From Desulfotruncus alcoholivorax DSM 16058 (GTDB lineage: Bacteria; Bacillota; Desulfotomaculia; Desulfotomaculales; Desulfallaceae), in the NCBI RefSeq assembly GCF_000430885.1, contig NZ_AUMW01000016.1, positions 25,731 through 89,730 of the forward strand: a stretch of 64,000 nt of DNA, given 5' to 3'. The translations under genes were made by a program, and so were the position numbers. Each line of letters starts with the position of its first letter. Position 1 is the first letter of the stretch. This document shows, piece after piece, positions 31,067 to 41,089 of the stretch. The notes below the pieces were generated by a model, which was not told the origin of the DNA, did no database searches, and was given only the letters and a program-made list of their open reading frames with translations.

Positions 31067-31168
31067 AGGAGTCAGAAGTCAGGAGTCAGTAGTCAGAATG
31101 AGAGAATGGTTTATCATTTCGAAGTATTTTAGAATTCTGAATTCTGACTACTGAATTCTGAATACCTG
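31067..31168. repeat. Intergenic TCAGGAGT/TTCTGAATTC repeat, copy 3
   Basis: GGAGTCAGAAGTCAGGAGTC at 31068-31087 with two further units faces AGAATTCTGAATTCTGAC at 31131-31148 and ACTGAATTCTGAATACC. The core GAGAGAATGGTTTATCATTTC is shared in part with copies 4 and 5. Confidence 0.88.
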
Positions 31169-31190
31169 AATAATATGAGGGATATAAAAA

Positions 31191-32126
31191 ATGAGATTAA
31201 AAGGACGCAAGGTGCTGGTAACCGGAGCTGCCGGTTTTCTAGGCTCCCATCTTTGCGAAAAGTTGTTGAAAGAGGGTTCCTGGGTTCGGGGACTTGATAT
31301 TTTATCTTCCGGCAGAAAAGCCAACCTGAGCGGGATTTTTAAACAGGTTGATCTTGTGTATGGCGACGTATCCTCCGAAGATACGGTGGCCAAGGCCGTA
31401 AAGGATGTCGATACAATTGTCCATCTGGCTTTTCCCATGGAATTACGCCGCCAATCAATGGAAAACCGGGCGGTAATAGCTGCCTTGGCCGGGCTGTTGA
31501 ACTTAATTCAAGCTGCCCTACGCCATAACGCCTTGCTGGTCTATATTTCATCCATTGCTGTTTACGGCAATGGGAAATATACTCCCATTGATGAAAACCA
31601 TCCCTTGGAACCGGTACTCATCCATGGCGCGGTTAAACTGGCCGGCGAAAACCTTTGCGCCACTCTGTCAAGAAGTCACGGGTTTAGGGTGGTTATATTA
31701 AGGGTGGCTGATATCTACGGGCCGAGGAATACCAGGGTAAGCGTACCGATCAAATTTTTGCTTCAGGCAATACGAGACGAACCTATAACCGTTTATGGAG
31801 ACGGGTCTGACAGTCGAACCTATACATTTATTGATGATTTTTCTGAAGCAGTGGTTATGAGTTTGCTTCGCCCCGGGGCTATCGGTGAGATTTTTAATAT
31901 AAGTGGCGATGAATGTGTTTCCATGCACCAATTGGCTCTTGAAGTAAAAAAAGTTACCGGCAGCAGCAGCCCGGTTTTGTTTAAGGATTCTCCAACGGCA
32001 GGTCGCAAGCTATATATAAATAATTTAAAATCAAAAAGAATTCTAGGCTTAAAACCCTTATTTAGCTTAACCCGGGGACTGTCAGAAACGTATAAATGGC
32101 TTTTGGATAATCCGGGATACTATTAA
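31191..32126 (+). CDS. NAD-dependent epimerase/dehydratase
   Basis: A 311-residue extended SDR. VLVTGAAGFLGSHLCEKLL at the N-terminus, IVHLAFPMELRRQS, and YISSIAVYGNG. The position of the usual YxxxK catalytic pair reads HGAVKLAGENL, so the tyrosine is replaced by His or Gly while the lysine is kept. That departs from active epimerases and makes the reaction uncertain. Resembles UDP-glucose epimerase relatives of glycan loci. ATG follows a GAGGGAT site. Confidence 0.75.
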   Translation: MRLKGRKVLVTGAAGFLGSHLCEKLLKEGSWVRGLDILSSGRKANLSGIFKQVDLVYGDVSSEDTVAKAVKDVDTIVHLAFPMELRRQSMENRAVIAALAGLLNLIQAALRHNALLVYISSIAVYGNGKYTPIDENHPLEPVLIHGAVKLAGENLCATLSRSHGFRVVILRVADIYGPRNTRVSVPIKFLLQAIRDEPITVYGDGSDSRTYTFIDDFSEAVVMSLLRPGAIGEIFNISGDECVSMHQLALEVKKVTGSSSPVLFKDSPTAGRKLYINNLKSKRILGLKPLFSLTRGLSETYKWLLDNPGYY

Positions 32127-32287
32127 CCGGCGGGGCTGTGTAAAACATCATTCTCCCAGCCCCAAATTTCTTACTATCTTCCAGGTTAAATCTGTAGATT
32201 CATCATCAAAGTAGACATATTAAGCCTGGTTTCAAGAATAAAGTATATTAAATGAGATGATAAATGATCCGGGAGGATGGTGTTTGA

Positions 32288-34318
32288 TTGAAAATATTGA
32301 TTATTATTATGGGAATTGCGTTTCTCCTGGGCTGGTTGGTAATATATGTTAAATTTTTTAGCGGCCAAGAGGAAAGAAAAGAATATGGGACGCCAAAACC
32401 CGGTAATGAAGGGGATAGAATATTATCTGTAGCTCCTTGGGGCGATGATAGCAATGATGGCTCCTATACAAGTCCCTGGAAAACATTGCAATATGGTATT
32501 AAAAATTTACAATCAGGTGACAGGTTATTGGTGCGCGAGGGCGTGTACAGCGAATATGTATCATTTGATAAATCCGGTAACAGTGAAAGGCCCATCTTTA
32601 TTAGTGCAGCACCGGGTGAGGAAGTGGTGCTGGATGGAGGGGGCGTTGGCTGGAAGTACGGCTTTAATTTTGAGTATGGAGTTTCTTTTATCGATTTTTC
32701 AGGTTTTAAAGTGAAAAATTTCCATGGGGCGGGAGTTGCTCTATGGGGCGATAATGAAACTATTAAATTGAATAATTTGGAAATATTGGGTTGTGGCACA
32801 GGAGTGCACATAATCTCAGCTGTGAACTTATTGATTGAAGACTGCTATTTTCATAATAATAACGGCCCCGGCCTTGTGGTTTCACCGGGTCCTTTAAAAA
32901 CATCCAGGATTACCCGCACGCGTTCATCTAATAATGATAGCCTTGAACTGCCGGATGGTTTTTCATTGGACAATGGAGAGGATATTGTTTTTGAAAAGTG
33001 CATGGCTGAATACAACGCCGGAAGCGGTTTTAACTGTTCAACTGCAAATACCACCTTTACTTCTTGTATAACCAGGGACAACGGATATTACGGCATTAAA
33101 TGCATGGGCAGTGGATACTGCTTGGTTAATTGTATCATTGATAATAATGGAATGGCCGGTTTGGCTTTGGAAGGTGGAGAAGTATATAAGCTATATAACA
33201 ACCTGGTTGTAAATTGCGGTATCAAGGGCGATTACGGAATGGCAGCTGCTCCCGTAGTGACTCCTTTACCTGTCAGAGTGGCGTTGATAAACAATATTTT
33301 TGCCTTTAACTACGGTGGCGTTTATTTCGGCAGCACCGCGGTGGTGGAAAAAGAGGACTATAACATTTACTGGAGCCGTAAGGATGCTGAAATTTCTACC
33401 AGTAACCGCAAATATTCCAGAGAAGAAATAAATGAGCAAGTTTGGTTTAAAGAAACCGGCCAGGGGAAGTATAGTTTCTGCCGGGACCCATTATTTGTCG
33501 ATTTAACTTGCCGGGATTTCCGGTTGGCCAAAAACAGTCCGGCTATTGATCGAGGTACCAAAGATGGTGCGCCTGATACGGACATCAACGGCAGAGCCCG
33601 CCCGCAGGGCCGTGGTTTTGATATTGGCCCATACGAGGCGATTGAAGGGAGTATTATCCCTCCAAATGCCAAAATAACCTACAGCCCAACCTATTCCTCA
33701 GATAATGCCGATTCTTTGCATTTCACCGTTAAATGGGCTGGTTATAATGAAAGTGGCGTAGTTGAGGGATTTAATGTGCAAGTAAAAGAAGGATCCGGGG
33801 GGACCTGGCAAAACTGGCTCACTGATACAAAAGAAACCGAAAGTAAATTTTTAGGTGTTAACGGTCATACATATTACTTCCGGGTGCGTGCAAAAGATGA
33901 CCTGGGGAACTGGGGGAAATGGTCCGATACCATGGTTACAATTGTTCCCCTGGATGACCAAAGCCCGTTAATTAAATATGAAGGTAATTGGGATGTTACA
34001 GATTTCGAAGGAGCTTTTTTAAACACCTTGCATTATTCTATAACCCCCGGGGCGGTAGTTTCTTTCCGTTTTGCAAGCCGGGAAATAGCTTGGATTTCCA
34101 CTATAGGACCGGACAGGGGGCAGGCCCTGGTTTATATTGATGATAAATTTCAGGCGACGGTGGATCTTTATAATCAGGTTTTTCAGAGCCGCAAACCGGT
34201 GTTCACCACTTCTCTTGACGCTAACCCGCATACCATACGAATTGAGGTGGCCCAAACCAAGAACGAGCATTCAAAGGGTTACCGGGTGGATATTGACGGA
34301 ATTGCTATAAAGTTATAA
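32288..34318 (+). CDS. Exported right-handed beta-helix protein with FN3-like domain
   Basis: A 676-residue protein with an N-terminal signal anchor (ILIIIMGIAFLLGWLVIYV). A DUF1565-like start (LSVAPWGDDSNDGSYTSPWK) leads into pectate-lyase-like beta-helix repeats (about residues 80-390; many short NN-rich turns such as CYFHNNNGPGLVV and CIIDNNGMAGLAL). The domain with INGRARPQGRGFDIGPYE closes the helix. A fibronectin III-like module (about 455-545) and a C-terminal beta-sandwich (about 550-676) follow. Probably binds or cleaves polysaccharide outside the cell. TTG start behind GGGAGG. Catalytic residues could not be identified. Confidence 0.8.
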   Translation: MKILIIIMGIAFLLGWLVIYVKFFSGQEERKEYGTPKPGNEGDRILSVAPWGDDSNDGSYTSPWKTLQYGIKNLQSGDRLLVREGVYSEYVSFDKSGNSERPIFISAAPGEEVVLDGGGVGWKYGFNFEYGVSFIDFSGFKVKNFHGAGVALWGDNETIKLNNLEILGCGTGVHIISAVNLLIEDCYFHNNNGPGLVVSPGPLKTSRITRTRSSNNDSLELPDGFSLDNGEDIVFEKCMAEYNAGSGFNCSTANTTFTSCITRDNGYYGIKCMGSGYCLVNCIIDNNGMAGLALEGGEVYKLYNNLVVNCGIKGDYGMAAAPVVTPLPVRVALINNIFAFNYGGVYFGSTAVVEKEDYNIYWSRKDAEISTSNRKYSREEINEQVWFKETGQGKYSFCRDPLFVDLTCRDFRLAKNSPAIDRGTKDGAPDTDINGRARPQGRGFDIGPYEAIEGSIIPPNAKITYSPTYSSDNADSLHFTVKWAGYNESGVVEGFNVQVKEGSGGTWQNWLTDTKETESKFLGVNGHTYYFRVRAKDDLGNWGKWSDTMVTIVPLDDQSPLIKYEGNWDVTDFEGAFLNTLHYSITPGAVVSFRFASREIAWISTIGPDRGQALVYIDDKFQATVDLYNQVFQSRKPVFTTSLDANPHTIRIEVAQTKNEHSKGYRVDIDGIAIKL

Positions 34319-34584
34319 TTTAATTGATTTAAAAACCCGGGGTTTCATTAAAAAATCCTCCCCACAATGTTTTTTGAGGAAGATTATCGCATAAATATGG
34401 GGTTGAAACCAGGTGTGCACTATTTACGCTTACGTCTGTTAAGAGTTGTTATTCATTATTGTAATTATGGAAACTAATCCTCTGTATGCTGATGTCAAAT
34501 ATTTCATACAAGATGCCGGGATATGAAGCGTCTCGTTTCACCCACCTCCGAAAACAAAAGTTTTTTCAGGATGGATAAGCTACA
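34319..34584. other. Intergenic region without recognised gene
   Basis: 266 bases between convergent genes. A-T rich; it contains AAAAACCCGGGGTTTC at the left end, a short hairpin-like sequence that may act as a terminator for the beta-helix gene. Nothing else was recognised. Confidence 0.4.
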
Positions 34585-35814
34585 TTATCCCCATTGGTCG
34601 TTGATGATTTGTAGTAATTTAACCGTCAGCTCGGGTATGCAAAATTGGTCCAGCACCAACCTTTGTCCCCGTGCGCTCATCAGCGCCCGCTGCTCCGCGG
34701 TAAGCGCCGCCAGCGCGCGCACCTGTTCCGCCAGTGCCTTTCCGTTATCAGGGGGCGAAACCAAACCGCACCCGCTCTGCTTTACCATCCCGGCCACGTC
34801 ACCGGGAGCCGTGCATAACACCGGCAAACCGGACGCCAGGTAATCAAAAAATTTATTGGGACTTACCGCTCCATAAAAAGCCGGGGCATCCTTTAGAGAT
34901 ATGATCCCCGCATCTGCCGCGTGCAGCAAGTCCGGAATTTTACTCTTGGGAACTGGCTCTAAAAATCGTAAATTTTTTAGTTGTAATTTGCGGGCTTGCG
35001 CTTGGAGATCGGGTTTTACCGGTCCATCCCCGATTAAAACGAATTCAACCCCGGATTCCCCGTTTAACTCGCCGGCAGCTTCCAGGATTACGTTCAGCGC
35101 GTTGGCCGGGCCGTGCGCTCCGGTATAAACTATGGTGAACCGGTTAAAATTAAATAAACTTCTGGTTTCTTCGCGTGTTTTCAGGGGAACGAAATGCCCC
35201 GGATGCACGCCGTTGGGAATATGGATAATGCGTTGCTCGGCAACGCCCTTTTCTTTGAGATAGGGAATGGAACCCCGGGCCAGTACGATAATCCGGCCGG
35301 CATGAAGGTAGAGCCGCTGTTCTACCTGACGCATCAACCATACCAGCGGGTGTCCATCTGCCAGCCCCTGCATATCGATTAGTGCCTGTGGCCACAAATC
35401 GCGCACTTCCAGTATAAACCGGCAGCCCAACCGGCGGGCCAGGCAGCATCCTGCCAGGGCTGCAAACGGGTGGGGTGACGAACCAATGATTACTTCCGGT
35501 ATAACCCCTTGTTTCAAGCCGGCACGGTAAACATTTAGGCTAAAATTAAACATACCCAGGGCCCGGCGCCAGTCGTTGCGCCGGTGAAGGCTTGTTTTAA
35601 CTCACTCAAAAAATATGCCCTGCACAGGTTCTTCCAACCATAGCCGGCCTTTTAAATCGCGCCCGTGCTTGCGGGTGGACAAATTGACGTTACTGGTGAA
35701 AATGCGCACGGCATACCCGTTCTTGACTAATTCCACAGCCAAATCATAATGACGTGTTCCTCCGGGCAAATCCGGGGTAACTGCGTATTGATTAATAAAC
35801 CATATTTCTTTCAT
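34585..35814 (-). pseudogene. WbuB-like glycosyltransferase interrupted by an in-frame TGA
   Basis: The gene begins at ATG 35814 with KEIWFINQYAVTPDLPGGTR, the N-terminus of WbuB-like GT4 enzymes. It runs to TGA at 35604-35602, after GIFFE. The same frame stays open beyond the stop (VKTSLHRRNDWRRALGMFNF...) to 34585, with SSPHPFAALAGCCLARRLG, EVRDLWPQALIDM, VYTGAHGPANALNVILEAAG and SPNKFFDYLASGLPVL. A TGG tryptophan codon at the stop would restore a protein of about 409 residues, the normal family length. Start overlaps the stop of the UDP-sugar dehydrogenase upstream (ATGA). Point mutation, sequencing error or readthrough cannot be told apart here. Confidence 0.88.
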
Positions 35815-37058
35815 AAAAACATACCCCTTGTGTCTATCACAGCTTTCTTTTTAAGCAGCTCATGATCAATGTTTTTGAAGGCGTTATGGTTAACCAACAG
35901 GATGATCAAATCTGCCTGTTGCAAGCCTTCTTTTAAGTTGACCAATTGAACGCTGTGCAGGTGGGCCAGGCATTCCGGCAGCGACTCAAGATGCGGCTCT
36001 ACAACTAGAATTTTACCCGCATTGTCTCGAACCAGTTGTTGAACAATTTTTAGCGCCGGGCTTTCACGCAAGTCGCCTGTATCGGCTTTATAGCCAAGTC
36101 CCAGGCAGGCAATTACCGGATCTTTAAATCCGGCCGCCGTTTCTTTGATCCTGGCGGCGACGTAATTGGGCCTATTGTTATTTACCTCACGGGCGGTGCG
36201 GATAATTATTGATTCATCCGGTGCCGCGTCAATAATGAACCAGGGATCTTTGGTAATACATTGCCCGCCAACGCCGGGGCCAGGTTGGTGGATGTTCACC
36301 CGGGGGTGGTGATTGGCTAATTTAATCAGCTCCCAAACGCTAACGCCGAATTTATCACAAAGATAAGACAGTTCATTGGCCAGGGCGATGTTTACATCGC
36401 GGAAGCAATTTTCGGCTAACTTGGTTAACTCCGCTGTGCGCGCATCGGTAAGCAATAAACTGCCGCCGACAAATTTTTGATAAAATATTTGGGCTTTTTT
36501 CCCGGAAAGCTGATTAATGCCGCCGATAATACGGTCATTTTCTACTAATTCTTTTAATATTTGGCCCGGTAAAACGCGTTCCGGGCAATGGGCCAGAAAA
36601 ATTTGCTTTTCAGCGGCAGCGGGTGTCGGCGGCTGGAAAATAATTAGATCGCGGCGTAATTCACTGATCCAGCCGGCAATTTTTTCAGTCGTACCGACGG
36701 GAACCGTTGTTTCCAGAGTGATCAGGTTGCCCGGAGCCAGGTGATCTGCGATGGCGTGGACGGCTTCTTGAATATGTTTAAGATCGGGTAAATGGTTTGC
36801 TGTAATTAAACTCGGCACGGCAATAATATAAACATCTGCAGGCACGGGCTGCAAGGCGGCTGCCAGGTTGCCGTTTTGGATTGCCGCCTTGACAAGAATA
36901 TCCAGCCCGGGTTCTTGAATATGAGGATGGCCACTATTGATGGTTTCTACAACTTTTACGTTATTATCTACACCGTGGACATAAAAGCCGGTATTAGCCA
37001 ACAGGCCGGCCATGGGTAAACCTATATAGCCCAATCCGATGACACAAATCTTTTCCAT
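35811..37058 (-). CDS. wecC: UDP-N-acetyl-D-mannosamine dehydrogenase-like
   Basis: A 415-residue nucleotide-sugar dehydrogenase. NAD site CVIGLGYIGLPMAGLL, ITLETTVPVGTTEKI, AHCPERVLPGQ, and catalytic cysteine in PGPGVGGQCITKDPWFI near residue 262. The VNIHQPGPGVGG block is the WecC pattern. The histidine normally next to the catalytic cysteine (GGHCI) is glutamine here. C-terminal UDP-binding domain with LGYKADTGDLRESPAL. ATG 37058 chosen behind GGGGAG. Probably makes UDP-ManNAcA. It is translationally coupled to the broken WbuB-like gene. Confidence 0.88.
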   Translation of the reverse strand: MEKICVIGLGYIGLPMAGLLANTGFYVHGVDNNVKVVETINSGHPHIQEPGLDILVKAAIQNGNLAAALQPVPADVYIIAVPSLITANHLPDLKHIQEAVHAIADHLAPGNLITLETTVPVGTTEKIAGWISELRRDLIIFQPPTPAAAEKQIFLAHCPERVLPGQILKELVENDRIIGGINQLSGKKAQIFYQKFVGGSLLLTDARTAELTKLAENCFRDVNIALANELSYLCDKFGVSVWELIKLANHHPRVNIHQPGPGVGGQCITKDPWFIIDAAPDESIIIRTAREVNNNRPNYVAARIKETAAGFKDPVIACLGLGYKADTGDLRESPALKIVQQLVRDNAGKILVVEPHLESLPECLAHLHSVQLVNLKEGLQQADLIILLVNHNAFKNIDHELLKKKAVIDTRGMFL

Positions 37059-37110
37059 AAGTACTCCCCTATATACAAATTTAAAAAGCAAATTAAAGTG
37101 CTACAAAAAA

Positions 37111-38079
37111 TCAGATTAAAGATAAGCATTTAATGGTATAAATTGCCGCGCCGGTATCTTGTGCCACGGGCAGCTCATTGATTAATGTTTTGTTGTTCAG
37201 GTCATATTCGGCAATTCTGCTGCATAGGGGTTTTTTCCCGTGCTTTATCCATAGCCCATATTCCCGGAAGCTGGATGACCGTAAGGCGGAAAAACCAACA
37301 TATGCTTTGCTGCCAATCACTTCTATGCCCCGGCACCATCCCAGCAGCACTTTATAATTGCTGATTTGATTTAAATCCACGATCTCTTCCACTTTAAAGG
37401 TATTTTTATTAACTATGACGATATAACCCTCAGTCAAAGTAAAGTAAATAAAATCGCCTTGCACCAACCCGTCATGGGGGCCGCCACGGCCTATCCGCAA
37501 ATTAATATTGGGTTTTGGGGCGGTCAGACAAACAGCATCCCTTTGGATAAAACGGGTGCACCATAATTCTTCCTCTAAAAAAAATATAAAATTGGTATGA
37601 GTTTCGTGGGGTTTGGTGGTGGGTACCAACCGGTAATCCATGTCCCTGCGAAAACGTTTCCAGGTGTCACTAATTCCCGCATTATATTCTGCAAGTAAAT
37701 CCCCTTGTAAAGTCATAATTTGAATTATTTCCAGCCCGGTATTGCAAATATAAATTAAATCATCTTTTACAGTGACGTGATGAAGGTCGTTAAAAGTGGG
37801 GTGACTATAAATTTTTTGAACATAAAGCCCGGGGAGGTTGTAGACAAGCACCTCCGTGCGGGAAGGCACATAAAAATTATGTTGATACAGCGAACCGGCT
37901 CCAAATTGGATGCTGCCGTTGGGAGCTGTTCTATCGCCGGGTGATCTATAGGTGATTTCTTTTACCGTTGCCCCCGTTTCCCAATTGATTACCTGCAGGC
38001 CGCATTTATTATATTTATTCCAGGTATGCTGCTTCAGGTGATCTCTCTTAGGGTAACCCAATGTAACAATTAGTAACAT
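37111..38079 (-). CDS. Predicted beta-propeller protein, function unknown
   Basis: A 322-residue protein without a signal peptide that I recognise. It contains repeated beta-rich units (VYNLPGLYVQKIYSH, LIYICNTGLEIIQIMTLQG, GYIVIVNKNTFKVEEIVDL), suggesting a WD40/NHL-like propeller. HHVTVKDDLIYICNTG is a good family marker. No catalytic motif is visible. Its start overlaps the end of the flippase gene by 10 bases, so it belongs to the glycan operon. Possible roles are scaffolding or sugar binding; a specific function is not supported. Confidence 0.6.
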   Translation of the reverse strand: MLLIVTLGYPKRDHLKQHTWNKYNKCGLQVINWETGATVKEITYRSPGDRTAPNGSIQFGAGSLYQHNFYVPSRTEVLVYNLPGLYVQKIYSHPTFNDLHHVTVKDDLIYICNTGLEIIQIMTLQGDLLAEYNAGISDTWKRFRRDMDYRLVPTTKPHETHTNFIFFLEEELWCTRFIQRDAVCLTAPKPNINLRIGRGGPHDGLVQGDFIYFTLTEGYIVIVNKNTFKVEEIVDLNQISNYKVLLGWCRGIEVIGSKAYVGFSALRSSSFREYGLWIKHGKKPLCSRIAEYDLNNKTLINELPVAQDTGAAIYTIKCLSLI

Positions 38080-39389
38080 ATATATTTCCCTGCCTGTTTA
38101 GCAATATCGCTGAGCAATTTTGGCGAAACCATGGTCCAAATGCCGGTTTTTCTATATACCACAACCATTGTTAAAATATTTTGGGTTGCAAGGGAAAAGG
38201 CGGTGGCTGCGGCAATGCCTTCTTTCCCGAAATGCCGCACCATGAAAAAATCTAATATTAAATTGATGATTCCGCAGGTTAGGCTGATTTTCATAAATAA
38301 CTTGTGCAGCCCGGTCATTTGCAGCATATAACCGCATGAACCGGTAATGGAATTTACAAGTTGACCGGCAATTAAAAAATACAGGGCTCCGGTTCCACTG
38401 GAGTAGTGATAACCGAAATAAAGATTAAGCATGTGTTTATCGAACAACATCAGCAAAATAAAAATGGGTGCTGAAAACATGGTTCCCAGGGTTGATGCGA
38501 ATCTAACAACGTAGGCCAGCCTTTGGTAATCATTTTGAGCATTATAATGGGCAAGCATAGCCGGGATGACCTGGTTGAAAATATTTAGGGGAAAAACTAC
38601 GGTAGCCGCAAGGGTGCTTACGACTCCATAAATGCCTACTTCCGCTGGTTCAGCATATAGTCCCAATACATAGAAATCCATATTGGACATGATTAAAAGA
38701 GAACCCCTGGTTACCACCATTGGTAGAGATTCCCGCAGTATTCCGGCCGGACTGATTTTTTCTGACGGCCATGGTGCAGTTCTGTGATACAAAATCATCA
38801 ATCCGGCCAGTAACGGACATAATATACCGGCAAAAAAAGCGATGAGTGCATTATGTATCGAGGCTAAGGCGTTATAGTGTAAAAATATTAAAGACATTAA
38901 AAAGACTACCTGCTGTAAAACAGGCAAAAAGGAAGCTGTTTTTAAGTCTTGTAAACCTCTGAATGCTTCTACGGTAATTAATAAGCAGTTCCGCAAGGGC
39001 AGTGCAACGGCCCCCCAAACCAATACTGCGTATAACTCCCGTGAATGAAAAAACCTGATAGCTATTAAATCCCCGGACCAATAGATAATGAAGGCCACGG
39101 CGGATGAGCTAACGATAATAATACGAAAAATGCCGGTTAAAGTACCTTTAAGCCTGCCCCAATCTCCCGACCCTACTGCGGTTCCCAACAGTTTCAAGAT
39201 GACTGTGTTTGTACCCAGCAGCGATAATATCTCTGCAATATTGCATATTTTTAGTAGAATTGTATAAATGCCCCAATAAGTTGGTCCAAGCAACCGGGCC
39301 AACAAAATCTTGTTGGCTGCTCCCAACAAGATACCGGCTACCTGGCCCGATAAAACTGAAAGGCTGCCTGATAGTATTTTTTTTAACAA
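38070..39389 (-). CDS. Wzx-like polysaccharide flippase (second)
   Basis: A 439-residue integral membrane protein with about 12 hydrophobic segments; SGQVAGILLGAANKILLARL and LGPTYWGIYTILLKICNI at the N-terminus are typical of MOP-superfamily O-antigen flippases. TTG start at 39389 with no strong ribosome binding site upstream; TATAAA lies close in front. It is a different subtype from the flippase at 18655, which suggests two glycans or a composite locus. Confidence 0.85.
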   Translation of the reverse strand: MLKKILSGSLSVLSGQVAGILLGAANKILLARLLGPTYWGIYTILLKICNIAEILSLLGTNTVILKLLGTAVGSGDWGRLKGTLTGIFRIIIVSSSAVAFIIYWSGDLIAIRFFHSRELYAVLVWGAVALPLRNCLLITVEAFRGLQDLKTASFLPVLQQVVFLMSLIFLHYNALASIHNALIAFFAGILCPLLAGLMILYHRTAPWPSEKISPAGILRESLPMVVTRGSLLIMSNMDFYVLGLYAEPAEVGIYGVVSTLAATVVFPLNIFNQVIPAMLAHYNAQNDYQRLAYVVRFASTLGTMFSAPIFILLMLFDKHMLNLYFGYHYSSGTGALYFLIAGQLVNSITGSCGYMLQMTGLHKLFMKISLTCGIINLILDFFMVRHFGKEGIAAATAFSLATQNILTMVVVYRKTGIWTMVSPKLLSDIAKQAGKYICY

Positions 39390-39619
39390 TTGTGTCTATT
39401 TTATAGCACCACCCGGCAAACATTGCATCTTTCGTGTACACCATATTATGCTTGAGCCGCTTATTAATTGCAGCGTACTAGGGATTTTGTCGTCCAGTAA
39501 GTGGATTGCAACAAACCTTGCCGGGTTTGTAATTGTGACCATTTGACCGGGAACAGCGTAATATAACCAGGTAGGTGTGGGAAAGTGAAGGATTGCAAGA
39601 TGCTGTCGGGGTTGTGGAT

Positions 39620-41089
39620 ATGAAAAGAAGTTTATATGAATACTGGCTGGGCTTGCTGGCTTTACTGGCGCTTTTAGCCGTTCTAGGCACGGCATTAAAC
39701 TCCACATTGCCATTGGTTGTTGCTGCCGTTGTTATGCTGGCGGCGTTGATTACCTGGCAACCTTTACTCGGCCTGTGCATGGTGGCCTTTTATCTGCCCC
39801 AGGAAAATTTAGCCATGCTTTTTCCTTCGTTTACACTTATTAAGTTAATCGGTGGATTGACATTTTGGGGCTGGTTTACCCACCTGCTGACCGGCAAAAA
39901 GGTGTTTAAAATGAACAGAATGTTCGTTCCCTTGGTTCTTTACTTGATATGGTGTTTACTGTCGATTGTTTGGGCCATACAGCCGGGTCAAAGCTGGCCG
40001 AGGGTTATTTCTTTAGGTCAAATGCTGCTGATGTTTATTGCCGGCTATAATTTGGTGGACAGCAAGAAGGAATTACACCTGCTTTTGGGCAGCTACGTCC
40101 TGGGTGCGGTTTGGGCTGCAGGTCTGGGTATATATAACGGTTACCTGCATGCGTTTATGGTAAGAATTGATTCCGGCGGACTTCAAGACCCTAATTTTTA
40201 TGCCAGAATCATCGGGCTGGGGGTGTTGTTTGGCGCGTATTTGGCATTTTCCTTTATAAACGCGGCAATCCGCCGGCTAAGCTTGATTTGCTGCGTCATC
40301 ATAGTTGTTGCTGTGCTGTTATCAGGGTCCAGAGGTACATGGTTGGCTTTACTGGCGGCGCTGTCGGCCGGTATTGCGTTTGCTGGTCCCCGAATTGCCA
40401 GGCGCCCGGCCTTAAAGAGGCGCCTTTTAATAAGCCTTTTGGTAGTTATGGTGTCCGTTGCCCTGTTCGGCCCCCGGATTGTTGATCATCTCCCTTACGT
40501 TGTCGTTCAACGGGCGGAAACTTTAACCCATATAACGGATCAAACCAACCGGGCCGCCGGGAGATTTGATATTTGGCTGGTGGGTTTGGAAATCGCCAAA
40601 GATAATCTGGCCAAGGGCGTTGGTATAAATAATTTTCCTTGTGCTTTTACGGAATATTTCCCCGCCGCCGGAGGAATTGTCCGGCCGGTTGGGTTAAACA
40701 GGGACCCGCATAATGTTTATCTGGCCAATTTAACCGAACTGGGTGTCCCCGGATTGCTGTTATTTATGTTGCTATTGTGGGAGTTATGGCGGTCGGGGGA
40801 TCGCACCGAAAACCGGGTGGATGCCGTCTTGTGCAAGCTGTTGGTTATTTTTTTAGCTACGGCTGGGTTGACCGGTACAGATCATTTTAGAAAATTTTTT
40901 TGGTTTGGCCTGCTGATCCCGTGTATTTTAGCCCAGTTCGGGGTTTTAAAAGGATTGTCCGGGGACCGGGATAAAAAAAAATTCTGTTTTTGGCGCCCAC
41001 CTTTCCCAACCGGCACGACCAAAACTATGGAATTTTTGCTTTCCGCCTGGTTCAAAACCTCAAAGCGCTGGGAATGGACGTACATGTAG
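39620..41089 (+). CDS. O-antigen ligase/polymerase family protein with aberrant C-terminus
   Basis: About 489 residues and 10-12 membrane segments. The Wzy_C/WaaL signature region is present: LSGSRGTWLALLAALSAGI, then a large extracytoplasmic loop with GINNFPCAFTEYFPAAGG and NRDPHNVYLANLTELGVPG. The last 35 or so residues (from FCFWRPPFPTGT) are encoded by the start of the next glycosyltransferase read in the wrong frame, so the native stop has been lost. ATG 39620 was chosen over GTG 39575. The core is intact and could still function in polymerisation or ligation. Confidence 0.82.
   Translation: MKRSLYEYWLGLLALLALLAVLGTALNSTLPLVVAAVVMLAALITWQPLLGLCMVAFYLPQENLAMLFPSFTLIKLIGGLTFWGWFTHLLTGKKVFKMNRMFVPLVLYLIWCLLSIVWAIQPGQSWPRVISLGQMLLMFIAGYNLVDSKKELHLLLGSYVLGAVWAAGLGIYNGYLHAFMVRIDSGGLQDPNFYARIIGLGVLFGAYLAFSFINAAIRRLSLICCVIIVVAVLLSGSRGTWLALLAALSAGIAFAGPRIARRPALKRRLLISLLVVMVSVALFGPRIVDHLPYVVVQRAETLTHITDQTNRAAGRFDIWLVGLEIAKDNLAKGVGINNFPCAFTEYFPAAGGIVRPVGLNRDPHNVYLANLTELGVPGLLLFMLLLWELWRSGDRTENRVDAVLCKLLVIFLATAGLTGTDHFRKFFWFGLLIPCILAQFGVLKGLSGDRDKKKFCFWRPPFPTGTTKTMEFLLSAWFKTSKRWEWTYM

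Noticed and set aside
35602..35604. Selenocysteine or programmed readthrough at the TGA
   Set aside because: Glycosyltransferases of this type are not selenoproteins, no SECIS-like hairpin is evident directly after the TGA, and Trp is the expected residue.
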